Shown here: piece after piece, positions 4,890 to 5,145 of the stretch
Numbering within the stretch: the first letter of the stretch is position 1
How the letters are laid out: each line of letters opens with the position of its first letter
Origin: JAUWCW01 sp030609125 [NCBI: Candidatus Rokuibacteriota bacterium]
Lineage (GTDB): Bacteria > JAUVQV01
Length of the DNA stretch: 5,145 bases
Direction: 5' to 3'
Assembly: GCA_030609125.1 (NCBI GenBank)
Contig: JAUWCW010000174.1
Coordinates: 1 to 5,145 of the forward strand
The notes under the pieces: model-generated
Database searches by the model: none
What the model was told of the DNA's origin: nothing
Seen by the model: only the letters and a program-made list of their open reading frames with translations
Program-made: the position numbers and the translations under genes

Positions 4890-5145
4890 ATGAGCGAGAG
4901 GGGAAGCAGAAAGATTCGCGTGGGTGAGGTTGTCGGCACCGGGATGGAGAAGACCGCCGTCGTCAGTGTCGAACGCCGCAAGAAGCACCCGAAATTCCAC
5001 AAGTACATCACGCGCTCCAACAGGTACCTGGTGCACGACGAGCAGAACCAGCTGGGCGTGGGAGACAAGGTCAGGATAGTCGAGACCCGTCCCCTGAGCA
5101 AGCGGAAGAACTGGCGGCTGCTGAGCGTAATCGAGAAGAGCAGGT
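4890..5145 (+). CDS. rpsQ: 30S ribosomal protein S17 (uS17), 3' end cut by the window
   Basis: From ATG 4890, 85 full codons run to the window edge without a stop; E. coli S17 has 84 residues, so only a few codons are probably missing. S17 is a primary 16S rRNA-binding protein of the 30S body with an OB fold. Evidence is RKIRVGEVVGTGMEKTAVVSVERRKKHPKFHKYITRSNRYLVHDE (7-51) and LGVGDKVRIVETRPLSKRKNWRLLSVIEKS (55-84), with the family motif GDKVRIVETRPLSK..W. The strand-1 loop reads VVGTGMEKT where many homologues have VVSDKMDKT, a modest divergence. ATG 4885 is followed at once by a stop in its frame, so 4890 is the start. The SD is AAAGG (4876-4880) or AGGA (4882-4885), both within rpmC. rplN (L14) would be expected next. 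Confidence 0.96.
   Translation, partial: MSERGSRKIRVGEVVGTGMEKTAVVSVERRKKHPKFHKYITRSNRYLVHDEQNQLGVGDKVRIVETRPLSKRKNWRLLSVIEKSR

Overview
This window is a compact run of bacterial translation genes, all on the + strand. It covers the junction between the str operon and the S10 operon and continues almost to the end of S17. The order is tuf (C-terminal tail only), rpsJ (S10), rplC (L3), rplD (L4), rplW (L23), rplB (L2), rpsS (S19), rplV (L22), rpsC (S3), rplP (L16), rpmC (L29) and rpsQ (S17, cut by the window edge). This is the canonical bacterial S10 gene order with nothing inserted, missing or broken.

The organism is a G+C-rich bacterium with strong GC preference at third codon positions. 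All proteins are of bacterial type. tuf directly upstream of rpsJ indicates a joined str-S10 superoperon, which occurs in many phyla. Several features (the tuf-rpsJ junction, high GC, S10/S19/S3 sequence character) would suit a deltaproteobacterium-like or other deep-branching Gram-negative lineage, but nothing here fixes the phylum and I do not assign one.

Layout: bases 1-68 are the end of EF-Tu. Bases 69-162 are the only sizeable non-coding stretch. They are filled by short heptamer repeats (consensus AGCTGAT) arranged head to head, so that the left half is the reverse complement of the right half. From 163 onward the genes are nearly gapless. Spacers are 1 to 31 nt, and three junctions (rplD/rplW, rplW/rplB, rplP/rpmC) share the same 1-nt TGATG stop-start overlap, which suggests translational coupling. 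Most starts have a clear purine-rich Shine-Dalgarno (SD) site. rplC appears to use GTG and rpsC uses TTG.

Together the products build both subunits. S10, S19, S3 and S17 belong to the 30S; L3, L4, L23, L2, L22, L16 and L29 belong to the 50S, with L4/L22 lining the exit tunnel, L23/L29 around its mouth, and L2/L3/L16 near the peptidyl transferase and tRNA sites. EF-Tu delivers aminoacyl-tRNA to the finished ribosome.

The genes are ordinary. The one element they do not explain is the inverted heptamer array upstream of rpsJ. Its last unit contains the rpsJ SD, and an 8-nt segment in the middle of the array is a perfect complement of that SD region. No new biological system is evident; this leader is the best candidate for a second look.
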